From: an uncultured bacterium
GTDB taxonomy: Bacteria; Bacteroidota; Bacteroidia; Chitinophagales; CAIODY01
Assembly: GCA_903857255.1 (NCBI GenBank)
Contig: CAIODY010000043.1
Location: forward strand, 82,334-146,333
DNA length: 64,000 nt
Direction of reading: 5' to 3'
Shown one piece after another: positions 8,886 to 17,343 of this stretch. Positions within the stretch are counted from its first letter, which is position 1. Each line of letters begins with the position of its first letter. A program made the translations under genes and the position numbers. The notes below the pieces were generated by a model. The model was given only the letters and a program-made list of their open reading frames with translations, was not told where the DNA came from and made no database searches.

Positions 8886-8904
8886 AACTTTAAAAAGTTC
8901 TATT
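8881..8904. terminator. Bidirectional terminator spanning both convergent stop codons
   Basis: 10-bp perfect arms AATAGAACTT / AAGTTCTATT with a 4-base loop. The dyad contains the TAG of comA (8883-8885) and the TAA of the MlaF gene (8890-8892), so one hairpin serves both convergent genes. Confidence 0.7.
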
Positions 8905-9645
8905 CTTAATTTCTTTCAAAAATTTTGAAGCAAAAATAAATTCATCCAATTCGGGATTAGTGGCTGTGAGTACCTCTTTGCCACTACCTTCCCAGTCTTT
9001 TAATCCTTTCCATAAGAAAACAACATGGTCGCCAATTTCCAACACACTATTCATATCGTGGGTGTTGATGATGGTGGTGATTTTAAATTCTTCGGTAATT
9101 TCTTTGATAAGTTGGTCAACCACTAAAGACGTTTGTGGGTCGAGCCCACTGTTTGGTTCATCGCAAAAAAGATATTTCGGATTCATAACAATAGCTCGTG
9201 CAATGCCCACCCGTTTTTTCATGCCACCACTAATTTCGCTGGGTGATAATTTATTTTTGCCCGAAAGATTTACTCTATCCAAACAAAAATTTACTCGGTC
9301 TAATTTTTCTTTTTTGGTCATCGTGCTAAACATGTTGAGTGGAAACATCACATTTTGCTCAATGTTCAGGCTATCAAACAATGCGCCGCCTTGAAACAAC
9401 ATGCCAATTTCTTTACGAATTACTTTTCTTTCAGCCAAAGTCATGGTTGAAAAATTTCTACCATCATACAAAATTGAGCCACTATCTACTTCAAACAAAC
9501 CTACCATACATTTGATGGTTACGGTTTTTCCGCTGCCACTGGTGCCAATAATTAAATTGGTTTTGCCAGCTTCAAATTTGGCTGAAATGCCTTTCAACAC
9601 ATCATTTTCGCCAAATTTCTTTTTGATGTTTTGTAGTTCAATCAT
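8890..9645 (-). CDS. mlaF: MlaF-like ABC transporter ATP-binding protein
   Basis: An ABC ATPase with Walker A GTSGSGKT, Q-loop LFQGGALFDSL, signature ISGGMKKRVGIARA, Walker B YLFCDEPNSGLDP and H-loop NTHDMNS. The sequence is closest in character to MlaF/Ttg2A of the phospholipid (Mla/Mce) transporter. The ORF track starts at 9699, but the ATG at 9645 is preferred. It gives the normal N terminus MIELQNIKKKFG and overlaps the upstream permease stop as ATGA (4 bp), the usual coupling. The extra 18 residues of the longer ORF lie inside the permease gene. With MlaE it should move lipids between inner and outer membrane. Confidence 0.9.
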   Translation of the reverse strand: MIELQNIKKKFGENDVLKGISAKFEAGKTNLIIGTSGSGKTVTIKCMVGLFEVDSGSILYDGRNFSTMTLAERKVIRKEIGMLFQGGALFDSLNIEQNVMFPLNMFSTMTKKEKLDRVNFCLDRVNLSGKNKLSPSEISGGMKKRVGIARAIVMNPKYLFCDEPNSGLDPQTSLVVDQLIKEITEEFKITTIINTHDMNSVLEIGDHVVFLWKGLKDWEGSGKEVLTATNPELDEFIFASKFLKEIKNRTF

Positions 9646-10388
9646 AATATTAATTGTGCTAAAACATAATCGCTCACTAAAATAAAAATGCAACTCCACA
9701 CTACAGCTTTAGTGCTGCTATTGCCAATTTCAAATGCGCCACCCTCTGTAAAGTAGCCATAGTAGCATGATATAGAGGAAATGATAAAAGCAAAAGTGAA
9801 TGCTTTGATTAAACAAAAAGTGACATTGAAGCCTACAAATTTATCGTGCAAGCCATATAAATATTGTTCGGGTGTTATGACGCTAGTGAAAAATGAAACC
9901 GTGTAACCTCCCAAAATTGTTACAGCACATGAAATAATTACCAACGCTGGAATGGCAACTAATGCACCTAAAATTTTTGGTAAAATTAAATATGCCTTGC
10001 TGTTTACGCCCATTATTTCTAATGCATCAATTTGTTCTGAAATACGCATGGTTCCTAACTCTGAAGCCAAGTTACTACCAATTTTTCCTGCTAATACTAA
10101 ACACAAAACCGAAACGGATAATTCTAAAATTGCTGAATCACGAACAATAGAAGCAATCACATACAATGGAACAAGCGGCGATACTAATTGATAAGCCGTT
10201 TGCACTGTTGTAACTGCGCCCAAAAAAAATGAGATGACACATACAATTCCCAAAGAACCTATGCCCATGGAAACCATCTGGCGAATAGTTTCTTTCCAAT
10301 ACATGCCAGCGTTTTCAGGCTTACTGAATGCGCCTTTCAGCATCAGGCAATATCTTCCAAAGTGATATAATGGTTGAAACAGCAACAT
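9642..10388 (-). CDS. mlaE: MlaE-family lipid ABC transporter permease
   Basis: 248 residues with five or six membrane helices and the MlaE family core: SFFLGAVTTVQTAYQL, the coupling segment ELGTMRISEQIDALEIMGVNS, and the C-terminal helices ending SDYVLAQLIL. MlaE dimers with MlaF and an MCE substrate-binding protein transport phospholipids across the periplasm. The MCE gene (mlaD) is not adjacent here; downstream of mlaF the strand changes. Start ATG at 10388; 3' end overlaps mlaF by 4 bp. Confidence 0.9.
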   Translation of the reverse strand: MLLFQPLYHFGRYCLMLKGAFSKPENAGMYWKETIRQMVSMGIGSLGIVCVISFFLGAVTTVQTAYQLVSPLVPLYVIASIVRDSAILELSVSVLCLVLAGKIGSNLASELGTMRISEQIDALEIMGVNSKAYLILPKILGALVAIPALVIISCAVTILGGYTVSFFTSVITPEQYLYGLHDKFVGFNVTFCLIKAFTFAFIISSISCYYGYFTEGGAFEIGNSSTKAVVWSCIFILVSDYVLAQLIL

Positions 10389-10517
10389 GCCTCAAACGTA
10401 ATAATTTTTTTTGAAACACCCTAAAACATTGATAAATCAAGCATTTCAAAGGCATTTAGGTTTTTCTACTTAGCATTTTGGAGTTGCTTACTTAACTGTT
10501 TCGGCTTTTTGCAATAG

Positions 10518-10525
10518 TAATTTTG
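10518..10525 (+). promoter_or_regulatory. Candidate -7 element
   Basis: TAATTTTG matches TAnnTTTG and would give a leader of about 50 nt before the ATG at 10582. No clear -33 TTTG at the right distance. Confidence 0.35.
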
Positions 10526-10581
10526 TGTCATCAAAGCGAAAGAAAAAACTTTGAAAACCCAAACTACTAAAGCACTGAAAA

Positions 10582-11094
10582 ATGATTAAAAAATTATCCT
10601 TCATCTCACTTGGAAGTTTTGCCATGCTTTTTTGTATGCTGATTTCGGTAGCCACATTTGCAGGTGATAAACATAAAAAAGTGAAAGCTGCAAAAGCCGC
10701 ATTAGAAACGGTTGTTCAGCAAAATGTTTCGATAGCCGAATTGTATTTGAACATGAATTATACTTACGTTCCTTTAAACAACAACGCTACTCTGCAATTA
10801 CAAAATGGACAATTACCAACAGCTAATCAGCAAAATATTTTCATGATTACCAAAGATGATTATCATTATTATTTTCAAAAAAATACTCAATCATTTCAGT
10901 TTTTATATGCCGTGAAAGACAATGCCATTCCATTGTTCGACGGATTTGAATATGCGAATGCAGTAAAAATTCCAATTGGGGCACAATTATTCACATTCGA
11001 TTTAGTGAACGGCAGACCAGTAGATATGAACACTGAAATTTTAAATTTTGACAACAACAGTAATGTGGCAAATACAGAAATAATTTTGCCTTAA
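10582..11094 (+). CDS. Secreted protein of unknown function
   Basis: 170 residues. A hydrophobic signal peptide (KKLSFISLGSFAMLFCMLISVATFAG) is followed by a short Lys/Ala-rich segment and then a polar, Asn/Gln-rich mature domain with aromatic repeats (DDYHYYFQKNTQSFQF). No family was recognised. It is a single-gene transcript bounded by a candidate promoter upstream and a strong intrinsic terminator about 80 bp after the stop. Confidence 0.6.
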   Translation: MIKKLSFISLGSFAMLFCMLISVATFAGDKHKKVKAAKAALETVVQQNVSIAELYLNMNYTYVPLNNNATLQLQNGQLPTANQQNIFMITKDDYHYYFQKNTQSFQFLYAVKDNAIPLFDGFEYANAVKIPIGAQLFTFDLVNGRPVDMNTEILNFDNNSNVANTEIILP

Positions 11095-11176
11095 AAAATA
11101 TTGGCAATAACTGCCAAACCTAACCCAGATGCCCCTCTTTACTTTTTAGAAAACACAAAAACACACAACAACAATT

Positions 11177-11209
11177 GCCCGGGGCTACCAAGCCTACCGG
11201 GCTTTTTTT
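11177..11209 (+). terminator. Rho-independent terminator
   Basis: GCCCGG-GGCT-ACCA-AGCC-TA-CCGGGC followed by seven T. It is an unusually GC-rich two-part stem in very AT-rich surroundings, ending the 10582-11094 transcript. Confidence 0.85.
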
Positions 11210-11241
11210 GTTTGAAAAAATAGTTGCCAAAAATATTGCCT

Positions 11242-11249
11242 TACATTTG
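11242..11249 (+). promoter_or_regulatory. Candidate -7 element for the acyltransferase gene
   Basis: TACATTTG matches TAnnTTTG, 55 bp before the ATG at 11305 and just after the preceding terminator; the -33 element is weak. Confidence 0.4.
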
Positions 11250-11304
11250 TTCCAGTTCAAAATTAACTTTTCAAAATAGCAATAATTTTTTCTGACCTAA
11301 ACTA

Positions 11305-12435
11305 ATGAGCAGCAACAAACAAAAACTTTTTTTTCCAAATTTAGATGGGTTGCGGTTTTTTTCATTTCTAATTGTTTTTTTATCGCATAGCGTAAATGCC
11401 GATAACCCAGCCATCAAAGAAACCTTGTGGTATAGCATCATCAAGCTTCGATTGTTTTCAAATGGCGATTTGGGCGTAAGTTTCTTTTTTGTTTTGAGTG
11501 GTTTTTTGATTACTTATTTATTGATAAAAGAAAAAGAACTGACCTCAAAAATTGATGTAAAATCTTTTTACATCCGCCGAGCTTTGCGAATTTGGCCCTT
11601 GTATTATGCCGTGTTGCTTTTTGGATTTTTTATTTTTCCAATTTTAAAATTAAAATTTGGGCAAATTCCTAATGAAACAGCCAACCCACTTTTGTGTTTC
11701 ACGTTTCTGAATAATTTTGATAGAATGATTCATGTGCCTGACGCTTCGATGATTGCTGTATTGTGGAGTGTGGCAATTGAAGAACAATTTTATTTAGTGT
11801 GGCCTTTACTATTCTATTTCACCCCAAGAAAATATTATTTGCATTTAATTGTTGCAGTGATTGTTGTTTCAAATTTGTTTCGCCTTTGCTTTGTAAATAG
11901 CATCAATATTGATTTGCATACCTTGGGTGTGATTACTGATATGGCTATTGGTGGCTTGTTTGCGTATTTGTGTTTTTTCAATGAAAAGTTTTTGAGCTTT
12001 GTTAAAAAAATGCCGAAGTGGAATATTGCCATCTTCTATCTGCTGGCGTTTAGTTATGTTGCTTTTAAAGACGAAATATTTTTTAATACCCAAATGTTTG
12101 TGTGGAAACGATTAATCATGGGAACCACTTTTGCATTTATAATTGTTGAGCAAAATTTTTCTGATAATTCATTATTCAAAGTAGGCAATTGGAAAATAAT
12201 TTCGCAAATGGGAAAATTTACTTACGGACTGTACTGCTTGCACAGCATCGGCATTTTGATTTGTTTAACGCTGCTTCGCAAATATTCATTGAATCAATAC
12301 AGTTGGCAAATTTGGTTGTTTGAATTACCGATTTCATTTCTTTTAAGTGTGGGCATAAGTTGGTTGAGTTTTAATTATTTTGAAAGCTGGTTTTTGAAAT
12401 TAAAAGATAAATTTGCTTACATCACCAAGTCATAA
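11305..12435 (+). CDS. Acyltransferase-3 family membrane protein (OafA/YrhL-like)
   Basis: A 376-residue integral membrane protein with about ten hydrophobic segments. The N terminus has the family pattern PNLDGLRFFSFLIVFLSHS (conserved LDGLR and catalytic-type His). It continues with SFFFVLSGFLITYLL and SFYIRRALRIWPLYY (the conserved RR/RI-WP motif), then LWSVAIEEQFYLVWPL (conserved SLxxEexFY-type motif). These enzymes O-acetylate or acylate sugars of lipopolysaccharide, capsule or peptidoglycan at the inner membrane. No adjacent glycan genes indicate the acceptor. Confidence 0.88.
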   Translation: MSSNKQKLFFPNLDGLRFFSFLIVFLSHSVNADNPAIKETLWYSIIKLRLFSNGDLGVSFFFVLSGFLITYLLIKEKELTSKIDVKSFYIRRALRIWPLYYAVLLFGFFIFPILKLKFGQIPNETANPLLCFTFLNNFDRMIHVPDASMIAVLWSVAIEEQFYLVWPLLFYFTPRKYYLHLIVAVIVVSNLFRLCFVNSINIDLHTLGVITDMAIGGLFAYLCFFNEKFLSFVKKMPKWNIAIFYLLAFSYVAFKDEIFFNTQMFVWKRLIMGTTFAFIIVEQNFSDNSLFKVGNWKIISQMGKFTYGLYCLHSIGILICLTLLRKYSLNQYSWQIWLFELPISFLLSVGISWLSFNYFESWFLKLKDKFAYITKS

Positions 12436-12610
12436 TTTAGCAATAAGATTCTTCTTTCAAGACTCAAACCCTTACCAATCCTACAAATTTCACCTACTCA
12501 AAAAAGCCGCCTATCATCAATATTTGCAGTTGGCTATAAATATTTAGGTGATAAATTATTATTCAAAATCAAATAGTTAGATGGTTTTGAAAAATAAATT
12601 TTGCAAAATG

Positions 12611-12642
12611 TTTGGCAGCACAAAAAAAGGCACCTACATTTG
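12611..12642 (+). promoter_or_regulatory. Strong Bacteroidota promoter of the rplM operon
   Basis: -33 element TTTG (12611-12614), 20-bp spacer, -7 element TACATTTG (12635-12642), an exact match to TTTG-N19-21-TAnnTTTG. The inferred transcript starts near 12648, i.e. downstream of the TTG start used by the ORF track, which supports the GTG start at 12678. Confidence 0.75.
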
Positions 12643-12677
12643 CAGCCCATTTAAAAAACGTAAAACGAAAAATAACA

Positions 12678-13127
12678 GTGGATAAGATTAGTTTAAAAAC
12701 AGTAATGGCAAAACCCGAAACCGTGACTCGTCAGTGGTTTGTAGTGGATGCCGAAAATCAAGTTTTAGGAAGAATGTGTACACGAATTGCAACTGTACTT
12801 CGTGGTAAACACAAAGCAAGCTATACACCGCATGTAGATACTGGCGATTATGTAATTGTAATCAATGCTGGTAAATTCAAATTGACTGGTCATAAAATGC
12901 AGGATGTAGAAGTAATCACATTTAGTGGCTACCCAGGTGGTCAAAAAATCACCAATCCAAAAGATTTGAATGCTAAACACCCAACACGAATGGTTGAAAA
13001 TTGTGTACATGGTATGTTGCCTAAAAATCGCTTGGGTCGTGCTATGCAAAGCAAATTGTTTGTGTATGCAGGTGCTGAACATCCGCATCAAGCACAAAAC
13101 CCAAAAGTTTTAGAAATCAAAAAATAA
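12678..13127 (+). CDS. rplM: 50S ribosomal protein L13
   Basis: An early-assembly large-subunit protein. The 149 residues from the GTG at 12678 (read as [16 protein letters not shown]) align with the normal Bacteroidota L13 N terminus. They contain the family core [43 protein letters not shown] and [17 protein letters not shown]. The ORF track's TTG start at 12612 adds 22 residues not found in L13, and it lies within the promoter. First gene of a translation cluster, 23 bp before rpsI. Confidence 0.95.
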   Translation: MDKISLKTVMAKPETVTRQWFVVDAENQVLGRMCTRIATVLRGKHKASYTPHVDTGDYVIVINAGKFKLTGHKMQDVEVITFSGYPGGQKITNPKDLNAKHPTRMVENCVHGMLPKNRLGRAMQSKLFVYAGAEHPHQAQNPKVLEIKK

Positions 13128-13150
13128 TTTAAACAGCACAATAATTAAAC

Positions 13151-13537
13151 ATGGAAGTTATTAACGCCGTAGGTCGCCGTAAAGCATCCGTTGCTCGAGT
13201 ATTCATGAGCAAAGGAAAGGGCGAAATTTTAATCAACAATAAATCATTGAATGATTATTTTCCCATCATGTTTCACCAAAACAGTGTGTTGAAACCATTG
13301 CAAATTACTGAATCTGCAAAAGAATTCGACATCAAATTAAACTGTGATGGCGGTGGTGTGAAAGGTCAGGCAGAAGCTGCTCAATTGGCTATTGCTCGTG
13401 CATTGGTAAAATTCAATGCCGAATGGAAAAGCGCATTGCGTACAGCAAATTGCATGACTCGAAACAGCAAAGAAGTGGAACGTAAAAAACCAGGTCGTAG
13501 AAAAGCTCGTCGTAGCTCACAGTTCAGCAAACGTTAA
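13151..13537 (+). CDS. rpsI: 30S ribosomal protein S9
   Basis: 128 residues with the S9 signatures AVGRRKASVARVF near the N terminus, GGGVKGQAEAAQLAIARAL (about 75-93) and the basic C-terminal tail KKPGRRKARRSSQFSKR, which reaches the decoding centre and contacts P-site tRNA. It follows rplM, the almost universal L13-S9 arrangement, and precedes rpsB by 60 bp. Confidence 0.97.
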   Translation: MEVINAVGRRKASVARVFMSKGKGEILINNKSLNDYFPIMFHQNSVLKPLQITESAKEFDIKLNCDGGGVKGQAEAAQLAIARALVKFNAEWKSALRTANCMTRNSKEVERKKPGRRKARRSSQFSKR

Positions 13538-13597
13538 TCTTTTTTAATACCGATTAACTCAAACAATTTTCAAAAACTTATTTATCATTCACATATA

Positions 13598-14452
13598 ATG
13601 AATAAAATAACACAACAAGAATTATTAGATGCAGGCGTTCACTTCGGACACTTGAAACGCAAATGGAATCCGAAAATGTTACCCTACATTTTCATGGAAC
13701 GCAAAGGCATTCACATCATTGATTTGAACAAAACAATTGAATGCTTAGATGAAGCTGCTGCACACATGAAAGCAATGGCTAAAGCTGGCAGAAAAATTTT
13801 GTTTGTTGCTACAAAAAAACAAGCAAAAGATATCGTTGCGCAATGTGCTCAACGTACGCAAATGCCTTACGTTACTGAACGTTGGTTGGGTGGTATGTTG
13901 ACCAACTTCAACACCATTCGCAAAAGCATTAAAAAAATGCAAAGCATTGAGAAAATGTTGGCTGACGGCACTTTGGAAAACATCACCAAAAAAGAAAAAT
14001 TGATGATGAGCCGCGATAAAGATAAAATGGAAAAAGTATTAGGTGGTATTGCTAATATGAGTAGATTGCCAGCCGCTATTTTCATTGTTGATATTGGGCA
14101 CGAACACATTGCATTAGCAGAAGCAAAAAAATTAAACATTGCTACTTTTGCAATGGTTGATACTAACTGCGACCCTAACACAGTGGATTATGCAATCCCT
14201 GCTAACGATGATGCTACAAAATCGGTAACTGCTATCACTACTTATTTAATGAATGCAGTGATGGAAGGATTGGAAGAACGCAAAAACGAAAAAGTAGATG
14301 AAGCCGAAGAAACAGAAGAAGCAGCTCAGAACAATTTAACCAATTCGACTGAAGGTGATGATAACAGCGAAGAAGGCAGAAAAAAATCAGCGGCTAATGG
14401 TAAAATTCGTAAACCTGCTCACAAAGTAGCTGGCGAACGTAAACCACGATAA
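13598..14452 (+). CDS. rpsB: 30S ribosomal protein S2
   Basis: 284 residues. S2 signatures: LLDAGVHFGHLKRKWNPKM, IHIIDLNKT, TERWLGGMLTNFNTI, PAAIFIVDIGHEHIALAEA and NIATFAMVDTNCDPN. The C-terminal 55 residues are a lineage-type extension, first acidic (DEAEETEEAAQ) then basic (GKIRKPAHKVAGERKPR). It sits in the rplM-rpsI-rpsB-tsf cluster and is separated from tsf by a hairpin with a T-run. Confidence 0.97.
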   Translation: MNKITQQELLDAGVHFGHLKRKWNPKMLPYIFMERKGIHIIDLNKTIECLDEAAAHMKAMAKAGRKILFVATKKQAKDIVAQCAQRTQMPYVTERWLGGMLTNFNTIRKSIKKMQSIEKMLADGTLENITKKEKLMMSRDKDKMEKVLGGIANMSRLPAAIFIVDIGHEHIALAEAKKLNIATFAMVDTNCDPNTVDYAIPANDDATKSVTAITTYLMNAVMEGLEERKNEKVDEAEETEEAAQNNLTNSTEGDDNSEEGRKKSAANGKIRKPAHKVAGERKPR

Positions 14453-14485
14453 TACAGTTTTTCAAGTTTATCAACAACAATATCA

Positions 14486-14522
14486 AAAAAAGTCATCGAG
14501 CCATGTGCAAGATGACTTTTTT
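14486..14522 (+). terminator. Intrinsic terminator/attenuator between rpsB and tsf
   Basis: Arms AAAAAAGTCATC (14486-14497) and GATGACTTTTTT (14511-14522), perfectly complementary. It lies 33 bp after the rpsB stop and 35 bp before tsf, so it could end the ribosomal transcript or reduce read-through into tsf. Confidence 0.8.
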
Positions 14523-14557
14523 AAATTAATCAAATAAAAAATAAAAATCAAATAAAA

Positions 14558-15382
14558 ATGATTACAGCAGCAGAAATTAACAAATTAAGATTGCAAACCG
14601 GTGCCGGCATGATGGATTGTAAAAAAGCATTAGAAGCTTCTAACGGCGATTTTGAAGGTGCAATTGATTATTTAAGAAAGAAAGGACAAAAAGTGGCAGC
14701 ATTGCGTAACGAACGTGAAGCGAAAGAAGGTGCAGTAATAGCTTTGACATCATCTGATGCAAAAACTGGCATTGCAATTTGCTTAAATTGCGAAACTGAT
14801 TTCGTAGCTAAAAATGAAAATTTTGTGGGCTTTGCTACACAAATTGCAAACGCAGCATTAACCAATCAACCTGCAACAATTGAAGAATTATTAAATTGCC
14901 AAATTGATGGTTTATCAATTGCAGATAGAATCACTGAACAAGTTGGCAGAATTGGCGAAAAAATTTCATTAAGCAAATATGAAAAAGTGCAAGGTGAAGT
15001 AGTGGTGCCATACATCCACATGGGTAACAAATTGGGTGTGTTGGTTTCAATGAATAAAAACATTGCTGAATCAACTGAAATAGGAAAAGATTTAGCGATG
15101 CAAATTGCAGCGATGAATCCAGTAGCTGTTGATAAAGCTGATGTGCCAATGGATGTGGTAAATCGTGAAATGGAAATTGCTCGTGAAAAAGCAATTCAAG
15201 AAGGCAAACCAGCTAATATCGTTGACAAAATTGCTTCGGGTACAGTTGAAAAATTTTACAAAGAAAGCACTTTGTTAAATCAATTTTTTGTGAAAGACGG
15301 TAACAAAACTGTTGCTGATTACTTAAAAGGAATTGACAAAGATTTGAAAGTAAATTTGTTCAAACGTGTTGGTCTGAATTAA
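14558..15382 (+). CDS. tsf: Elongation factor Ts
   Basis: 274 residues. The N-terminal UBA-like domain has LRLQTGAGMMDCKKALEAS and the core has RNEREAKEGAVIAL, CETDFVAKN (the TDFV motif that contacts EF-Tu) and VVVPYIHMGNKLGVLV. EF-Ts exchanges GDP for GTP on EF-Tu. Position after rpsB is conserved across bacteria. A strong terminator follows. Confidence 0.97.
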   Translation: MITAAEINKLRLQTGAGMMDCKKALEASNGDFEGAIDYLRKKGQKVAALRNEREAKEGAVIALTSSDAKTGIAICLNCETDFVAKNENFVGFATQIANAALTNQPATIEELLNCQIDGLSIADRITEQVGRIGEKISLSKYEKVQGEVVVPYIHMGNKLGVLVSMNKNIAESTEIGKDLAMQIAAMNPVAVDKADVPMDVVNREMEIAREKAIQEGKPANIVDKIASGTVEKFYKESTLLNQFFVKDGNKTVADYLKGIDKDLKVNLFKRVGLN

Positions 15383-15408
15383 TTTTATTCCATCGCAATA
15401 AAAAATTA

Positions 15409-15441
15409 AAAGGCTGTTTTCTTTTTCGGAAAACAGCCTTT
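15409..15441. terminator. Intrinsic terminator after tsf
   Basis: AAAGGCTGTTTTC / GAAAACAGCCTTT arms (13 bp) with a 7-base loop and a T-run; the A-run on the other side also lets it act on the convergent outer-membrane gene. Confidence 0.85.
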
Positions 15442-15538
15442 TTTTATTAAACTTCTTTTGAAAATACCATTCTTCTCTATTGGAGAAGATAAAGATGAGG
15501 TCGCTTATAGAATTTTCAAAAGAAGGTTATTCTGATTT

Positions 15539-16444
15539 TTACAACCCATTTAATTGAATACCAATTGCCCAAGGATACATTTTGGGTAGTATATAACTAC
15601 TCGTCAAAGATGTTTGTGAAGTATTGAACATAGGTGTTAAAGCATAAGTGCCAAAGAAATTTAATTTACCCACTCCTAATCTTACAACATAATTAATAGG
15701 CATTTGCGATAAATTATAATCGCCTGAAAACCTATGTTCCTTGCCTCTTTCAGCACTTACTTGTTTTTGCCAACCCTCTAACAATAAATTGAATTCCAAT
15801 CCAGCAGCCAATCGAAATGATTTCCAACTATCTTTTTTGCCAAATGAAAATTCAATCATTGTAGGCACAGTTAAATATTTTGTAACGAATTTATTTTTGG
15901 TATAATTCACTGAATCATTGATGGCATAAAGCGTTCCATCAGTTTTATTTTTAAGCAAATCGGTATTTTTATTATTGCCATTAAAGCGATAATTATCCCA
16001 AGTTACGCCCAAACCCCAACGAAAATTTACATGATGTTGAATTAAGTTAATTCGCTGTTGAATCAAGTACAATTTCACATTAACTGATTTAGACTGACGT
16101 AACTCGAAAGTGCTACCAAAATTATTCATGACGTGATAATTACATAACCCCAAATCGAATCCCAGCCAACAGTTTTCAATGTTTTTATGTTTATGAATTA
16201 CTTGTTTTGAAGAGGAATCTTTTGTTATTTCTACTTTTTTAGGGTTTATTCTAATCCCAATTTTTCCAATTCTAATTGTGGTTGTATCATCATGAACAAA
16301 TGCCGTATCGTTACCCTTTTTTATTATACCAATCTCCACCGATTTAATTGGATAGGATTTTTTCACTTTTATAGAATCAAATGTTACGGCTTTTGTACCT
16401 AATGCTAAAAGCATTAATGAAATTGTAAGAATTTTGTTTTTCAT
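15539..16444 (-). CDS. Outer-membrane beta-barrel protein, third gene of the sigma/anti-sigma operon
   Basis: 301 residues with signal peptide MKNKILTISLMLLALGTKAVT. Residues from about 90 on show alternating barrel strands (NCWLGFDLGLCNYHV, VNFRWGLGVTWDNYRF, FRLAAGLEFNLLL, YVVRLGVGKLNFFGTYAL, YPWAIGIQLNGL). A region of about 60 residues after the signal is polar and Lys/Ile-rich and may be periplasmic. It lies 37 bp downstream of the anti-sigma-like gene on the same strand, so it is likely a target or sensor partner of that system. Confidence 0.75.
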   Translation of the reverse strand: MKNKILTISLMLLALGTKAVTFDSIKVKKSYPIKSVEIGIIKKGNDTAFVHDDTTTIRIGKIGIRINPKKVEITKDSSSKQVIHKHKNIENCWLGFDLGLCNYHVMNNFGSTFELRQSKSVNVKLYLIQQRINLIQHHVNFRWGLGVTWDNYRFNGNNKNTDLLKNKTDGTLYAINDSVNYTKNKFVTKYLTVPTMIEFSFGKKDSWKSFRLAAGLEFNLLLEGWQKQVSAERGKEHRFSGDYNLSQMPINYVVRLGVGKLNFFGTYALTPMFNTSQTSLTSSYILPKMYPWAIGIQLNGL

Positions 16445-16481
16445 CTTGATTTAATTTTTATTGTTGTTGAATGTTTATGTT

Positions 16482-17342
16482 TTAATTGTCTTGTAATGCT
16501 TGTTTGTGGCTGATTTCAGCAAAACCAATGCTCACATCAAAATTGCCATTGTTGGTTTCTTTGCCCAGCACTTTGCTGCTTGCCCAAGCCAACATTTTCA
16601 AAATCTGCCTTTCGTTTTTGCTGGTTTTAAAAGGAATTTGAGCAATCATTTTTTCTTCTGTTTTTTTTGTTGGTGGAACAGAAATTGCATTTTGTGCCAC
16701 AGCTTTTATTGTATCAATTTCGGCTACATTTTTTTGTACTTGTAAAATTTCTTCGGGCTTTATTTCTTGCACCACATGTATTTCATGTTCTTCGTTCCAT
16801 TTTTTTCTACTTGTCCAAGAGTTCGGTAATTCAGCAGTATCAATAGTTTCAGGCAAAATTATTTTTGCATTGAAATTTTTATTCTCCACTCTTTTTGTTT
16901 TTGCAAAATTGTTTTTCGCTAAATAATGCTTCTCTGTTTTTATCAATTCCGAATTCCGAATTCTCAATTCCGAACTCTTCACTGAATCACTTTTTACATT
17001 TATTTTCTCTTCTGAAAACTGATGACTTTTTACTGCCGACTGATTCATCATCCACCAACCCACACCCAGCAATAGCAGCAAGATTGCCGCCGATGCCCAC
17101 ACATTGATGTTCCATTTCCAAGCAATAATTTTCGTTGAATTTTTTTGCAACAAACTTTCTTTATCAGCAAAAATTATTTTTTCATCAGCTTCCAATTTTG
17201 TTGCACCGAATAATTCCAATTCATTTTTCAAATCAGGATTCATTGCCACAAAATCTTCGACAGCCTTCCGCTGTGTATTATTCAGCTCATTTTCAATGTA
17301 GCTGATAAAATATGCTTCGTAATTATTTCTGTTGATGTTCAT
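16482..17342 (-). CDS. Anti-sigma-factor-like single-pass membrane protein
   Basis: 286 residues. The cytoplasmic N terminus (NYEAYFISYIENELNNTQRKAVEDFVAMNPDLKNEL) resembles the helical start of Bacteroidota anti-sigma proteins. One membrane helix (NVWASAAILLLLLGVGWWMM, about 80-99) precedes a charged periplasmic part of about 185 residues. The gene starts one base after the ECF sigma gene ends, so they are coupled. It probably binds the sigma factor at the inner membrane. Part of the linker (SSELRIRNSELIK) is encoded by a degenerate 7-bp tandem repeat, noted separately. Confidence 0.75.
   Translation of the reverse strand: MNINRNNYEAYFISYIENELNNTQRKAVEDFVAMNPDLKNELELFGATKLEADEKIIFADKESLLQKNSTKIIAWKWNINVWASAAILLLLLGVGWWMMNQSAVKSHQFSEEKINVKSDSVKSSELRIRNSELIKTEKHYLAKNNFAKTKRVENKNFNAKIILPETIDTAELPNSWTSRKKWNEEHEIHVVQEIKPEEILQVQKNVAEIDTIKAVAQNAISVPPTKKTEEKMIAQIPFKTSKNERQILKMLAWASSKVLGKETNNGNFDVSIGFAEISHKQALQDN
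16945..16979 (-). repeat. Degenerate 7-bp tandem array (5 units) inside the anti-sigma gene
   Basis: Units AATTCCG, AATTCCG, AATTCTC, AATTCCG, AACTCTT in a row on the plus strand. It encodes a low-constraint charged linker just after the membrane helix. Confidence 0.75.
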
Positions 17343-17343
17343 G

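Noticed and set aside
12612-12677. N-terminal extension of L13 from the TTG start
   Set aside because: It overlaps a full promoter and L13 proteins do not have this extension.
16895-17107. 70-aa ORF with NSEFSIPNSS repeat
   Set aside because: Shadow of the anti-sigma gene produced by the 7-bp repeat.
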